This document shows, piece after piece, positions 11,706 through 20,939 of a stretch of 64,000 bases of DNA. The stretch is taken from assembly GCF_024129355.1 (NCBI RefSeq), contig NZ_JAMXXP010000001.1:62001-126000 (forward strand). Direction: 5' to 3'. A model generated the notes under the pieces. It worked only from the letters and a program-made list of their open reading frames with translations. It did not search any database and was not told the DNA's origin. This stretch comes from Acinetobacter lwoffii. Lineage in GTDB: Bacteria > Pseudomonadota > Gammaproteobacteria > Pseudomonadales > Moraxellaceae. The position numbers were made by a program, and so were the translations under genes. Each line of letters opens with the position of its first letter. Positions within the stretch are counted from its first letter, which is position 1.

Positions 11706-11978
11706 ATGAAAAAATTAATATTGCTGGCTAGTTTGTGTATGGCTTTTGGAGTAGATGCCAAGCAAACCACAACCAGTACTGAATCGATCAAGCAAAAAAT
11801 AATCCAGCAGTCGATTGAGAGTTATTCGGGCAATTGCCCATGCCCTTACAATACTGCACGTAATGGTAGTCGCTGTGGTAAACGTAGTGCTTATAACCGT
11901 GCAGGCGGATATGCGCCACTATGTTATCCGGAAGATGTGAGTGAAAATATGGTAAAGGAATATAAAGGGCGTAGTTAA
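11706..11978 (+). CDS. small secreted cysteine-containing protein
   Basis: 90 residues. A cleavable signal peptide (about residues 1-18, ending VDA-K) is followed by a short Ser/Thr/Gln region and then a compact Cys core: SGNCPCPYNTARNGSRCG and PLCYPEDV, with four cysteines that could form two disulfides in the periplasm. I have a sense that similar short GNCPCPY...CG.RSAY proteins are scattered in proteobacteria, but I know no function. A GGGGAATAT stretch precedes the ATG. The gene stands alone between cysN and the thioredoxin-like gene. Confidence 0.65.
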   Translation: MKKLILLASLCMAFGVDAKQTTTSTESIKQKIIQQSIESYSGNCPCPYNTARNGSRCGKRSAYNRAGGYAPLCYPEDVSENMVKEYKGRS

Positions 11979-12053
11979 TTAAAGGCTCTGTATTTTAGAT
12001 AGTGAGCTAAAAAAAATATTTTTGTTAGATTTAGCTTTACATGGGTAATTTAA

Positions 12054-12443
12054 TTACTCATAAGAATCATTGAGGACTAAGGCCAGAATTACTTTCATTT
12101 CGGTTAAACTTTTCACGCCTGCAATCCTTTTAATAATTTCTCCATTTCTAAAAATAAGCGTAGAAGGCAAACCATAGGCATTATAGCGCAAGGTTAAAAT
12201 CGGAGACTGATCCACATTGATCTTGCCAAATTTAACTTCAGGATTTACCTCTGCATAGTATGTCGCCAGTTCGGCAAAGACCGGAAAATTCTGAACACAA
12301 GGCTTGCACCAGTCTGCATAAAAGCGAATCACAGCAAAACCTTCAAACCACTCAAAATCACTGTAATTGTTTTCATTATATTCCATCACTTGGGTCATGG
12401 TCGGCCTATTATCAATTTCCTGAATAGTCCCCCGATTATACAT
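12054..12443 (-). CDS. thioredoxin family protein
   Basis: Up to 129 residues. Thioredoxin fold with active site WCKPC (residues about 46-50) in the strand-loop FYADWCKPCVQNFPVF, a conserved cis-proline (GLPSTLIF) and the usual final helix. No signal peptide, so probably a cytoplasmic disulfide reductase or a thioredoxin-like partner protein. The start is uncertain: the first ATG is at 12443, but a TATAAT overlaps it and an internal ATG at 12398 (MTQVMEYNENN) would give a more typical thioredoxin of about 114 residues. Confidence 0.85.
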   Translation of the reverse strand: MYNRGTIQEIDNRPTMTQVMEYNENNYSDFEWFEGFAVIRFYADWCKPCVQNFPVFAELATYYAEVNPEVKFGKINVDQSPILTLRYNAYGLPSTLIFRNGEIIKRIAGVKSLTEMKVILALVLNDSYE

Positions 12444-12528
12444 AAGTCCGATGTAGCTTCATTCCTCATGCTAACTATGTTCAAATAAGTCCAAGATATA
12501 TGAAATGCATAGATTAGGGAAAGAAATC

Positions 12529-13521
12529 ATGTCGCAACAAACCATGCAGCAAGTCATTATTACAGAACCGGGTGGTGTCGATAAACTCGCTTATGAAACG
12601 GTGACTGTACCTGAACCTAAAGCAGATGAAGTTCTGGTGAAAGTCCATGCCTTTGGTATTAACCGTCCAGATATCCTGCAGCGTCAAGGTTTATATCCAA
12701 TGCCGAAAGGGGTAACGCCAGTTCCTGGTCTGGAAGTGGCAGGTGAAGTGGTTGCGATCGGTAGCGATGTGAGCCAGTTTAAAGTCGGTGACAAGGTTTG
12801 TGGCCTGACCAATGGTGGCGGTTATGCTGAATATTGCGTAGTGCCAGAAAGCCAGACCTTGAATATTCCTGAAGGCGTAAGTTTTGTACAGGCAGCGGCC
12901 ATTCCTGAAACTTTCTTTACTGTATGGGCGAACGTGTTCCAGATGGGTAAGGCCAAAGCAGGGGAAACTGTACTGGTACATGGTGGAACGAGCGGGATTG
13001 GTACGACTGCTTTAATGTTGTGTAAATCACTCGGAATCAAAACTTTTGCAACTGTCGGTTCAGATGAAAAAGTTGCGGCTATTTCTGATTTAACCACGGC
13101 TATTAATTATAAAACTCAGGACTTTGAGCAAGTTATTAATGAAGCCACTGACAATGGTGGTGTCGATGTCATTTTAGATATGGTCGGTGCACCATATTTA
13201 GAGCGTAATTTGAATTTGTTGCGCCGTGATGGACGTCTGGTCTATATCGCTTTCTTGGGGGGTGCCAAGGCCAAAGAAGTCAAACTGGGTCAAATCATGA
13301 TGAAACGTCTGACCATTACCGGTTCGACCATGCGTGCACGCACCACAGCTGAAAAAGCAGAAATTGCACAGGGTCTGAAAGCACAGATCGCACCATTATG
13401 GGCCAAAGGCGAATGTCTGCCTATGATTTATAAAACCTTTAAGTTTGATCAGATTCAGGATGCTCATGCAGCAATGGATACAGGAGAGCATGTCGGTAAA
13501 GTCGTGGTTGAAATTATCTAA
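12529..13521 (+). CDS. NAD(P)H-quinone oxidoreductase, PIG3/zeta-crystallin type
   Basis: 330 residues. Zinc-independent medium-chain dehydrogenase/reductase that reduces quinones with NAD(P)H. GroES-like N-terminal domain with NRPDILQRQGLYP near residue 45, then a Rossmann domain with the nucleotide loop HGGTSGIGTTA near residue 150. No catalytic-zinc cysteine set. The ATG at 12529 follows AGGGAAAG at proper distance, so I prefer it to the in-frame ATG at 12505. Monocistronic: it has its own terminator. The physiological quinone is not predictable. Confidence 0.88.
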   Translation: MSQQTMQQVIITEPGGVDKLAYETVTVPEPKADEVLVKVHAFGINRPDILQRQGLYPMPKGVTPVPGLEVAGEVVAIGSDVSQFKVGDKVCGLTNGGGYAEYCVVPESQTLNIPEGVSFVQAAAIPETFFTVWANVFQMGKAKAGETVLVHGGTSGIGTTALMLCKSLGIKTFATVGSDEKVAAISDLTTAINYKTQDFEQVINEATDNGGVDVILDMVGAPYLERNLNLLRRDGRLVYIAFLGGAKAKEVKLGQIMMKRLTITGSTMRARTTAEKAEIAQGLKAQIAPLWAKGECLPMIYKTFKFDQIQDAHAAMDTGEHVGKVVVEII

Positions 13522-13536
13522 TCGCAGCTTATTGAG

Positions 13537-13572
13537 TCAAAAAATGCCAGTAATTTTGCTGGCATTTTTTAA
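13537..13572 (+). terminator. terminator after quinone oxidoreductase
   Basis: AAAAAATGCCAG / CTGGCATTTTTT hairpin, 16 bases past the stop. Confidence 0.85.
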
Positions 13573-13736
13573 TTTCGAGTAAAAATTATTACAAATAAAT
13601 ATATAGAATTTTGAATAAAAATTAAAAAAATGCCAACTGTTCGACACAACCTGTCAAGAATGACACGTAAATTGCATATATAGATAATTCCGACCAAATG
13701 GTTAAACATTCACATGAATGTGAGAGGGAAAATAAG

Positions 13737-13940
13737 ATGAAAATTATTTCAACAGCATATAGTTCAAAACATAGTTTAAGAGCATTACGACGTATTCATA
13801 AAATGATTATTCGCGGAACCATCAGCTGGGTAGAGTTACATAAAATGTATCGGGCGATGCTGCATCTGGAGCGTTATATAGAAAGATTAACAATACAAAA
13901 TCGTCATTCAAGCAAGAAAGCATCCAGAAAATCCAAATAA
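13737..13940 (+). CDS. small basic hypothetical protein
   Basis: 67 residues from the ATG at 13737, which has GAGAGGGA upstream; an in-frame ATG at 13698 would add 13 residues but lacks a ribosome site. Strongly basic (many Arg, Lys, His) and predicted mostly helical, with a Lys/Ser-rich end. Could bind nucleic acid, but that is only a guess from charge. No family recognised. An AT-rich leader of about 150 bases precedes it. Confidence 0.55.
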   Translation: MKIISTAYSSKHSLRALRRIHKMIIRGTISWVELHKMYRAMLHLERYIERLTIQNRHSSKKASRKSK

Positions 13941-14093
13941 GATCTTGTATGTTTAGGGTGAATAAAGGGTCAAGATCTGATGCAAAAAAATATCTTAGAC
14001 TTTGTCCTAATATTATTCATTGATCGGCATTCAGTATAATCATTCAACATCTAGCGATAAATAAGTACATGAGAATGTATTAAGTGGGGATTT

Positions 14094-14996
14094 ATGAAGC
14101 GCCCAGCTTCAACACATGAGCGTCTTGCAGAGCGTTTAGCCAGAATTTTGACCAAATTAAACGTCGGATATCAACTCCGGGCTGCAGAGCTAGCTGCAGA
14201 ATTTCAGGTCAGCACCCGCACCATTGAGCGTGATTTTGATCGTCTAGGCTCTTACTTACCCTTACTTCAAGATGAACAGAAACGATATTATCTGGAACCC
14301 TCTTATTTAGGTCGGTTTAAATTGCAGGATATCCAGACTTTTGCCCAGCTTTCGGGGATCAGTGAGTTGTATCCGGCGTTGGATATGTCTTTTATGCGTG
14401 AACTGCTGGATGAACGGGCAAATCAGGTATTTTTGGCAAAAGGCTATTATTTTGAAGATGCTAAACAGTTTGCCGAGCATTTCAAGCTGCTTGCAAGTGC
14501 AATCTATAAACGTGAGCAGGTTAAGCTGCAATATTCAGATCAATTGCAAATCATCCAGCCCTATCGTCTGATTCACCATCATGGTATCTGGTACTTGGCT
14601 GCTGTGAGTGAAAGCAAGCTGCGCACCTATCGCTTAAGTCAGGTGCAACAGCTCAAGTTGGTTTCTGAGGCGGAGAGCTTTGCGCATGATCCTGAAATAC
14701 TGAAAATGCTGGCAGATGAAGACAGCATCTGGTTTGGGCAGCAAAAGCAGCAAGTCTTAATCAAGGTACAACCTGAAGTCACGGTTTTTTTTAAAGAGCG
14801 CCGTTTATTTCCAGAACAGCAGATCGAGCAGGAAGCCGAGACTGGAGAGTTAGTGATCAGTTGCCAGATTCGTCACGAAATGCAGTTGTTGCCTTTGGTG
14901 CGTTACTGGTTGCCCTATGTGAAAATTATTGAGCCGATTCATTTTCAGCAGAAACTGGAACAGGATTTGCAAGGATATTTACGTTCTGCTGGATGA
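14094..14996 (+). CDS. WYL-domain transcriptional regulator
   Basis: 300 residues. N-terminal DeoR-like winged helix (about residues 10-65; AAELAAEFQVSTRTIERDFDRL is the recognition helix region) followed by a WYL ligand-sensing domain (about 135-215; the family triad appears as IWYLAAVSE and the arginine stretch KLRTYRLSQV). The C-terminal WCX-like part follows. WYL regulators often sense nucleic-acid-derived ligands and control defence or DNA-damage genes, but nothing of that kind is next to this one. Ribosome site AGTGGGGA. Confidence 0.85.
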   Translation: MKRPASTHERLAERLARILTKLNVGYQLRAAELAAEFQVSTRTIERDFDRLGSYLPLLQDEQKRYYLEPSYLGRFKLQDIQTFAQLSGISELYPALDMSFMRELLDERANQVFLAKGYYFEDAKQFAEHFKLLASAIYKREQVKLQYSDQLQIIQPYRLIHHHGIWYLAAVSESKLRTYRLSQVQQLKLVSEAESFAHDPEILKMLADEDSIWFGQQKQQVLIKVQPEVTVFFKERRLFPEQQIEQEAETGELVISCQIRHEMQLLPLVRYWLPYVKIIEPIHFQQKLEQDLQGYLRSAG

Positions 14997-15089
14997 TATT
15001 GAGAAAGCAGAGCAGGAGAGCCTGATTAATGATGACACTTTAAATGGGAATTTAATTTACTTATTTTTTGACTAACTAAATTACAGACA

Positions 15090-15119
15090 TAAAAAAACCA
15101 GCTTTCGCTGGGTTCTTTA
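15090..15119 (-). terminator. terminator of the tRNA-Cys/tRNA-Leu transcript
   Basis: On the minus strand AACCCAGC gaaa GCTGGTT followed by seven T, 29 bases after the tRNA-Leu 3' end. It may also stop readthrough from the WYL gene. Confidence 0.75.
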
Positions 15120-15147
15120 TTTGCACCATCTTTCTATAGTAGAAGAA

Positions 15148-15233
15148 TGGTGCCCGAGGCCAGACTCGAACTGGCACGCTTTGTGGGCGGGGGATTTTAA
15201 ATCCCCTGTGTCTACCGATTTCACCACTCGGGC
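15148..15233 (-). tRNA. tRNA-Leu (UAA)
   Basis: 86 bases including an encoded CCA. Acceptor stem GCCCGAG / CTCGGGC pairs fully, anticodon loop reads TTTAAAA with anticodon TAA, there is a long variable arm as in leucine tRNAs, and the T arm has GTTCGAGTC. Confidence 0.95.
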
Positions 15234-15243
15234 TTTAACAAGA

Positions 15244-15317
15244 TGGAGGCGGAGGTCGGAATCGAACCGGCGTCCACGGAGTTGCAGTCCGCTGCATGAC
15301 CACTCTGCCACCCCGCC
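15244..15317 (-). tRNA. tRNA-Cys (GCA)
   Basis: 74 bases including encoded CCA. Acceptor stem GGCGGGG / CTCCGCC (one G-U), anticodon loop CTGCAAC giving GCA, T arm GTTCGATTC, discriminator U as expected for tRNA-Cys. Lies 10 bases upstream of tRNA-Leu and is co-transcribed with it. Confidence 0.95.
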
Positions 15318-15334
15318 GCGTCTTGTTGATGCGT

Positions 15335-15362
15335 ATATTAGCAAGCTCAGAAAAAAAAACAA
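15335..15362 (-). promoter_or_regulatory. promoter of the tRNA pair
   Basis: Minus-strand TTGTTT, 16 bases, TAATAT, with the tRNA-Cys 5' end 17 bases further on. Spacing fits a sigma-70 promoter. Confidence 0.55.
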
Positions 15363-15470
15363 TAGTGTATTCATCTGTATGCGCATAAAAACATCATCTG
15401 GCGGAAAATATTTAAATTATTCATGTAGAATGTGCAAAATTGATTCATATCAACACTTGGGAGAAGTGCC

Positions 15471-16319
15471 GTGGCATTAGTTCTAGACGGTCGTGCATTG
15501 GCGAAGCAAATTGAAGCTGACTTGTTTACTCGCGTAGAAGCGCTGAAAGCAAAATCAGGTCGTACTCCAATTCTTGCGACGATTTTGGTAGGTGACGATG
15601 GTGCATCTGCAACTTATGTTCGCATGAAAGGCAATGCCTGCCGCCGTGTTGGTATGGATTCACTCAAAGTGGAACTTCCTAAAGAAACCACAACTGAAGA
15701 ATTATTGGCTGAAATTGAAAAATTAAATACAAATCCTGATGTGCACGGTATTCTGCTGCAACATCCGGTTCCAGCTCAAATTGATGAGCGTGCCTGTTTC
15801 GATGCAATCTCGCTTGAAAAAGACGTAGATGGCGTCACTTGTCTTGGTTATGGTCGTATGGCAATGGGCGAAGCAGCCTATGGTTCAGCGACGCCTGCGG
15901 GTATCATGACCATCCTGAAAGAACATAATATTGAAATTGCAGGTAAACATGCAGTAGTTGTCGGTCGTTCTGCAATTTTGGGTAAACCAATGGCAGCGAT
16001 GCTGCTAGAAGCGAATGCAACCGTAACCATTTGCCATTCACGTACTCAAGATCTTGCAAGCTTTGTTAAGCAAGCAGATATCATTGTCGGTGCGGTAGGT
16101 AAAGCAGAATTAATTCAAAAAGACTGGATCAAACAAGGTGCAGTGGTTGTTGATGCTGGTTTCCATCCACGTGATGGCGGTGGTGTTGGTGATATCCAAC
16201 TTGTTGGCATTGAAGAAATTGCTTCTGCTTACACACCAGTTCCGGGTGGTGTAGGTCCAATGACGATTACCACTTTAATCCGTCAAACGGTTGAAGCTGC
16301 TGAAAAAGCTTTAGGTTAA
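15471..16319 (+). CDS. folD: methylenetetrahydrofolate dehydrogenase / methenyltetrahydrofolate cyclohydrolase
   Basis: 282 residues. Bifunctional C1 enzyme converting 5,10-methylene-THF to 10-formyl-THF with NADP+. The substrate-site lysine is in [16 protein letters not shown] near residue 55, followed by [13 protein letters not shown] and the NADP-binding [14 protein letters not shown] near residue 160; [10 protein letters not shown] closes it. The start is a GTG with TTGGGAGA upstream. Normal length. A palindromic repeat follows the stop. Confidence 0.96.
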   Translation: MALVLDGRALAKQIEADLFTRVEALKAKSGRTPILATILVGDDGASATYVRMKGNACRRVGMDSLKVELPKETTTEELLAEIEKLNTNPDVHGILLQHPVPAQIDERACFDAISLEKDVDGVTCLGYGRMAMGEAAYGSATPAGIMTILKEHNIEIAGKHAVVVGRSAILGKPMAAMLLEANATVTICHSRTQDLASFVKQADIIVGAVGKAELIQKDWIKQGAVVVDAGFHPRDGGGVGDIQLVGIEEIASAYTPVPGGVGPMTITTLIRQTVEAAEKALG

Positions 16320-16322
16320 TCA

Positions 16323-16419
16323 AATCCTCCCTAACCCTCCTTTTTCAAAGGAGGGAACTCTGATCACTATTTTTGGATGGAGTTTCCCCCTCTTTTTTAA
16401 AGAGGGGCTAGGGGAGATT
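16323..16419. repeat. 97-base palindromic intergenic repeat, copy 2
   Basis: Begins AATCCTCCCTAACCCTCC and ends with the near-inverse GAGGGGCTAGGGGAGATT. Two internal hairpins (CCCTCCTTTttcAAAGGAGGG and CCCCTCTTtttTAAAGAGGGG) flank a spacer containing GGATGGAGTTTCCC. Homologous in plan, length and termini to 9810-9905. Confidence 0.8.
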
Positions 16420-16454
16420 CTTCAAAGACATTAATACTAATTAAAAGAAATCTA

Positions 16455-17123
16455 ATGAGCTGCACCTTCCGACTCCCTCAAGCCCCAGAACATCTACTAA
16501 AAGCCTTGCATGATGTGATTCCATATTGTGAGCTGCATGCACAGCAATTGCCGGATACACCCATTTCCCTGTGGCTGATTCCGCCAGTATTCCCAACTGA
16601 CAAACTCGATGATGAAGTCATCCGTCGCATCTGGAACGATACACCGTACTGGATCTTTTGTTGGGCCTCAGGCTTGGCGATGGCGCAGTGGCTATTGGCG
16701 GAGCCGCATCATGTCAAAGATAAAGTTGTTTTGGATTTTGGGGCTGGATCGGGCGTAGTTGCCATTGCAGCAAAAATGGCAGGTGCAAAACGTGTGATTT
16801 GCTGTGATATCGATCAAGTTAGTCTGGATGCCTGTCGCGCCAATGCGGAGCTGAATGATGTTGAGCTTGAATATCTGGATGACCTATATAAGGCAGAGCA
16901 GGTGGATATTCTATTAGCCGCAGATGTGCTCTATGATCAATGTAACCGTTTCTTCCTGGATGAGTTTTTAAAATTTGCACCTGAGGTGTGGGTTGCAGAC
17001 AGTCGGGTAAAAAACTTTAGTCATCCTCAATATGAAAAACTGGATGAGCGTAGTGCGACGACCTGGCCGGATTTGGATGAATCGCCCGAATTTCGTAATG
17101 TCAGTTTCTATAAAACACGTTAA
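16455..17123 (+). CDS. class I SAM-dependent methyltransferase, ETFB-lysine/Nnt1 type
   Basis: 222 residues. Rossmann methyltransferase with the SAM glycine loop VVLDFGAGSGVVAIAA near residue 95, the acidic motif CCDIDQVSLDAC and motif IV LLAADVLYD. This pattern resembles the METTL20/Nnt1-like group that methylates protein lysines (for example the electron-transfer flavoprotein beta subunit), and more distantly PrmA. Substrate not provable from sequence. No strong ribosome site is seen upstream of the ATG; the palindromic repeat lies between it and folD. Confidence 0.8.
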   Translation: MSCTFRLPQAPEHLLKALHDVIPYCELHAQQLPDTPISLWLIPPVFPTDKLDDEVIRRIWNDTPYWIFCWASGLAMAQWLLAEPHHVKDKVVLDFGAGSGVVAIAAKMAGAKRVICCDIDQVSLDACRANAELNDVELEYLDDLYKAEQVDILLAADVLYDQCNRFFLDEFLKFAPEVWVADSRVKNFSHPQYEKLDERSATTWPDLDESPEFRNVSFYKTR

Positions 17124-17136
17124 ATTTAAAAAATTA

Positions 17137-17160
17137 AAAAGGGCACTAGGCCCTTTTTGA
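17137..17160 (+). terminator. terminator after methyltransferase gene
   Basis: AAAAAGGGC actag GCCCTTTTT hairpin. Confidence 0.8.
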
Positions 17161-17196
17161 TTGTCTTACTCTGATTAAGTAACTAAGTATCAGATA

Positions 17197-17619
17197 TTAA
17201 GAACAGGTATAACGAATAACCCGCATGGTCGTAGGGCGGGCTTCTAAAGCTTCGCGTGCACCCGGGTTCTCGCTATTATGTAAATCAGGCGTATTGCTCA
17301 AGCTGATTTGCGTGCGGCTATTACCCAGTTGGCGGCCATAGTTTTCCTGTTCCGCAGTTGGATTGGAAATTTCATTGGTGCTTAAAATCTGGATGTTGTA
17401 AGTTTTGGAATTTCCTAATACGTGTCTGCAAGCGGCTTGCAAGCGATTTTCATCCTGGCTTGGTCGTCCTGAGAGGGTGTAGCTCAAGGTTGCTGTATTG
17501 CCTGAACGTTCCAGAATTTCATAGCCACTTTGTCCATTGAATTGATGGGGTGTGGTCTGACATGCACTCAGTACGAAACTGCTCGCAGCCATAGCCAAAA
17601 TTACTGTTGTTCTTTTCAT
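17197..17619 (-). CDS. hypothetical lipoprotein
   Basis: 140 residues. Lipoprotein signal peptide with lipobox LSAC (Cys at 20), so it should be membrane anchored. The mature part is about 120 residues, Asn/Ser/Thr-rich, with two further cysteines (AACRHVLGN and the terminal YTCS) that could form a disulfide. Family not recognised. Monocistronic, convergent with the methyltransferase. Confidence 0.65.
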   Translation of the reverse strand: MKRTTVILAMAASSFVLSACQTTPHQFNGQSGYEILERSGNTATLSYTLSGRPSQDENRLQAACRHVLGNSKTYNIQILSTNEISNPTAEQENYGRQLGNSRTQISLSNTPDLHNSENPGAREALEARPTTMRVIRYTCS

Positions 17620-17711
17620 ATTTATAGTTCCTGAAGTCTTGGCTTAAGTATGCCATATTTTGCTTAAACTGCTGCTCTGGTCAATTGTGATCAATTGTTT
17701 AAACAGCCAAT

Positions 17712-17740
17712 AAAAAAGGCCGCTTACGCGACCTTTTTTA
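17712..17740 (-). terminator. terminator after pckG
   Basis: AAAAAGGTCGC / GCGGCCTTTTT hairpin with one G-T pair and T run on the minus strand. Confidence 0.8.
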
Positions 17741-17753
17741 ATTAAATCAGCAA

Positions 17754-19583
17754 TTAAGCAGATTTAACCGCAGCAATAAGTTCTGCTTGACGAGTTTTTA
17801 ACGCTTCCGGTAAACGCTCACCCAGCTTGTCGAACAATTCAGTGTGGCTTTCAAGTTCTTTGATCCATTGATCTTTATCTTGAGAAGTTACTAGGTCAAA
17901 CTGTTCTTTAGTGAAGTCAGAACCAGTCCAGTTCAACTGTTCGTAAGTAGGAACTAGGCCGATTGGTGTTTCAACAGCATCAGCACGACCTTCACAACGG
18001 TCAATGATCCACTCAAGAACACGCATGTTTTGACCGAAACCAGGCCATACGAAGTTGCCTTCAGCATCACGACGGAACCAGTTCACGTTGTAGATACCTG
18101 GAAGTTTGTTGCCAGCAGCGGCAGCTTTCGCGCCCACTTGCTCGCCCATTTCTAACCAGTGCGTGAAGTAATCCGCCATGTTGTAGCCAGCGAATGGCAG
18201 CATCGCGAACGGGTCACGACGAACAACACCTTGTTGACCAACAGCAGCAGCAGTTGTTTCAGAGCCCATCGTTGCAGCTTTGTAAACACCGTCAACCCAG
18301 TCAAATGCTTCTGAAATTAGAGGCACAGTGTCTGCACGGCGACCACCGAAGATGAACGCAGAAATTGGCACGCCAGCTGGATTTTCCCAGTCAGCGTCAA
18401 TAGAAGGGCATTGACCAGCTGCAACTGTGAAACGAGCATTTGGATGCGCTGCTTTTTCTTCGCCAGTGTGTGGTTGACCTTTCCAGTTAGTCAGGTTGGC
18501 AGGCGCTTCTTTAGTCAGACCTTCCCACCATACTTCACCGTTGTCAGTCACAGCGACGTTTGTATAAATCACGTCTTTGTGCATGGTTGCCATACAGTTC
18601 GGGTTGGTCTTGGTGTTGGTACCAGGCGCTACACCGAAGAAGCCAGCTTCAGGGTTGATTGCATATAAGCGACCGTCTTCACCTGGTTTGATCCAAGCAA
18701 TATCGTCACCTACAGTTTCAATCTTCCAGCCTTCATAGCCTGCTGGTGGAATCAACATAGCGAAGTTTGTTTTACCACATGCAGATGGGAATGCAGCTGC
18801 GATGTAGTGTTTTTCGCCTTGTGGATTGGTCACGCCAAGGATCAGCATGTGTTCAGCTAACCAGCCTTGTTGACGACCCATAAATGATGCAATACGTAAT
18901 GCCAGGCATTTTTTACCCAACAATGCGTTACCGCCATAACCAGAACCATAAGACCAGATCTCACGAGTTTCTGGGTAATGCACGATGTATTTTTCTTTGT
19001 TGCAAGGCCATGCAACATCTTTTTCGCCGTTCGCAAGCGGAGCACCTACAGTGTGTACGCAAGGAACGTATTCACCGTCAGTACCAAGAACGTCATAAAC
19101 AGCTTTACCCATACGAGCCATTTTAGACATGCTTACTGCAACGTAAGGAGAGTCAGTTAACTCGATACCGATATGAGCGATATGAGAACCCAATGGACCC
19201 ATTGAGAATGGAACCACATAAAGTGTACGACCTGCCATTGAACCGTCAAATAAACCGTTCAATTTTTCGCGCATGACAGCAGGTGCTTCCCAGTTGTTGG
19301 TCGCGCCAGCATCGTCTTTGTTTTCAGAACAGATGTAAGTACGATCTTCAACACGTGCTACGTCAGAAGGATCAGAATTTGCAAGATAAGAACCAGGATG
19401 AGTTTCTTGATTCAGCGCTTGCATTGTGCCGTTAGCGATCATCAAGTCGATATAACGTTGATATTCTTCTGCGCTACCGTCACACCATTCAATTTTTGCT
19501 GGTTTTGTTAATTTAGCAATCTCTTCCACCCAAGCAATAAGCTTAGGGTGACGAACGAATTCTGGTGCGTTCACTTGGGTCAT
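17754..19583 (-). CDS. pckG: phosphoenolpyruvate carboxykinase (GTP)
   Basis: 609 residues. Converts oxaloacetate and GTP to phosphoenolpyruvate, CO2 and GDP, the entry to gluconeogenesis from TCA intermediates. The kinase loop FPSACGKTN has the GTP-type reactive cysteine at C269; the substrate-side ATMHKD and the [10 protein letters not shown] nucleotide region are also present. I start at the ATG at 19583 (MTQVNAPEF), which matches the family start, rather than the longer frame to 19610. It is the GTP enzyme and unrelated in fold length to the ATP-type PckA. A 300-base AT-rich promoter region lies upstream. Confidence 0.95.
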   Translation of the reverse strand: MTQVNAPEFVRHPKLIAWVEEIAKLTKPAKIEWCDGSAEEYQRYIDLMIANGTMQALNQETHPGSYLANSDPSDVARVEDRTYICSENKDDAGATNNWEAPAVMREKLNGLFDGSMAGRTLYVVPFSMGPLGSHIAHIGIELTDSPYVAVSMSKMARMGKAVYDVLGTDGEYVPCVHTVGAPLANGEKDVAWPCNKEKYIVHYPETREIWSYGSGYGGNALLGKKCLALRIASFMGRQQGWLAEHMLILGVTNPQGEKHYIAAAFPSACGKTNFAMLIPPAGYEGWKIETVGDDIAWIKPGEDGRLYAINPEAGFFGVAPGTNTKTNPNCMATMHKDVIYTNVAVTDNGEVWWEGLTKEAPANLTNWKGQPHTGEEKAAHPNARFTVAAGQCPSIDADWENPAGVPISAFIFGGRRADTVPLISEAFDWVDGVYKAATMGSETTAAAVGQQGVVRRDPFAMLPFAGYNMADYFTHWLEMGEQVGAKAAAAGNKLPGIYNVNWFRRDAEGNFVWPGFGQNMRVLEWIIDRCEGRADAVETPIGLVPTYEQLNWTGSDFTKEQFDLVTSQDKDQWIKELESHTELFDKLGERLPEALKTRQAELIAAVKSA

Positions 19584-19967
19584 GGTGAGGCCTATCTCAA
19601 ATGTGTACAAATTAGATGTACAAAGTACAATCCGAGCAATAAAAAATATCGCCCAGATGAAATATGAAAAAAAGTGGCTGTATTAAAGCATAAAATGATA
19701 AAAAAAATAAGACCAAAGAAGTGCTAGATTTCTTTTGGAATATAATGCTATTTTATTTATAAATATAAGTAAAACAACAAGATAAAACTAAATATTTGAA
19801 TTATTGATTCTATTTATTTAAATGATGAATGGTATTTATTTTAAAAATTAATATTAAAATCATTATCTTAATTTTATAAGATCTCTAATATTCATTATTG
19901 ATTAAATAAATGGTTGCCATTTGAATTTTACATAAAGCCACTGTTAATTGTCTATGAATTGGACAAA
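19584..19967. other. AT-rich divergent promoter region of pckG and the lipid kinase
   Basis: No gene seen. Over 80 percent A+T by eye between 19700 and 19910. Holds the promoters of two divergent genes; I could not single out convincing hexamers. Confidence 0.45.
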
Positions 19968-20939
19968 ATGCCAATAGGCTTCAATGAAATTGCGCGAAAA
20001 ATGTCTAATCAATCTAAACCCTTATCGCTGATTTTTAATCATAAAGCTGGTTTTCGCATACAGGGGCCAGAAGGCATTTATGAACAGCTGATCGATATAT
20101 TTTCAGCGCAGGGTTATCAAACTAAAGCTTATGAAATCAATGATTCACAGCAATTTGATAAAATTATGGTTGAGGTGCTTGAACAGCATTTGGCATCTAG
20201 CGAGTCAGGAATCATCGTTGCGGCAGGCGGAGATGGCACTTTAAATACAGTCGCCAAACATGTGTTGAATACGCAAATTCCTGTCGGTATTTTGCCTTTA
20301 GGGACTTTTAACTATGTGGCGAGATTATTGGGGATTCCGCTGGATTTGCTTGAAGCGGCAAAAGTGATTGCGACAGGACAGCCACAACGTATGAATGTTG
20401 CTCGTATCAATCAGGAAATTTATCTGAATAATGCCAGTTTAGGTCTATATCCTTTATTTATTAAAAAACGTGAAGACTATAATCGTATTTTTGGTCGCTT
20501 ACCGCTACATGCCTATACTTCTGCACTGGATGTTTTAATTCGCGACCGTAAAGAATTAAAACTAAAAATCTGGGTGGATCAAAAGAAATATCCGGTAAAA
20601 ACACCACTGATTTTTTTTGGCAATAATCCCTTGCAACTGGCGGATATGAAAATGCGCATTGCAGAAGCGGCTGAAAAAGGCAAAGTGGCGGGAGTTGTAG
20701 TTTCTAAAAGTGATAAGCTTACTTTATTTAAGCTAGTGTATCAGCTGATTCGTGGCAAGATTGACCAGGCATCGGATGTTTATAGTTTTGCAGCCGATCA
20801 AGTTCGAATCGAATCCCGAGCCAAGAAACTGATGGTAGCGATTGATGGGGAAATTGTGGAAATGGCCCCGCCACTCAATATTTCTGTATTAAAAGATAGC
20901 CTAAACGTAATGGTGCCACATGATCCTGCATCTGTCTGA
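19968..20939 (+). CDS. diacylglycerol kinase-family lipid/sphingosine kinase
   Basis: 323 residues from the ATG at 19968; the frame is open from 19914 and an ATG at 20001 (MSNQSKPLSL) is also possible, with no clear ribosome site at any. DAGK catalytic domain: nucleotide loop AAGGDGTLNTVAKHV and the LPLGTFNYVARLLGIP motif, then a beta-rich C-terminal domain with NNASLGLYP. Family members phosphorylate diacylglycerol or related lipids at the membrane. The stop overlaps the next gene by 20 bases, so the two are translationally coupled. Confidence 0.85.
   Translation: MPIGFNEIARKMSNQSKPLSLIFNHKAGFRIQGPEGIYEQLIDIFSAQGYQTKAYEINDSQQFDKIMVEVLEQHLASSESGIIVAAGGDGTLNTVAKHVLNTQIPVGILPLGTFNYVARLLGIPLDLLEAAKVIATGQPQRMNVARINQEIYLNNASLGLYPLFIKKREDYNRIFGRLPLHAYTSALDVLIRDRKELKLKIWVDQKKYPVKTPLIFFGNNPLQLADMKMRIAEAAEKGKVAGVVVSKSDKLTLFKLVYQLIRGKIDQASDVYSFAADQVRIESRAKKLMVAIDGEIVEMAPPLNISVLKDSLNVMVPHDPASV

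Noticed and set aside
15117..15480. ORFs of 89 and 119 codons across the tRNA region
   Set aside because: They overlap tRNA-Leu and tRNA-Cys entirely.
9810..16419. The two palindromic repeats as ends of one composite element
   Set aside because: They are similar in internal structure and each complete, and the DNA between is ordinary core genes and tRNAs.
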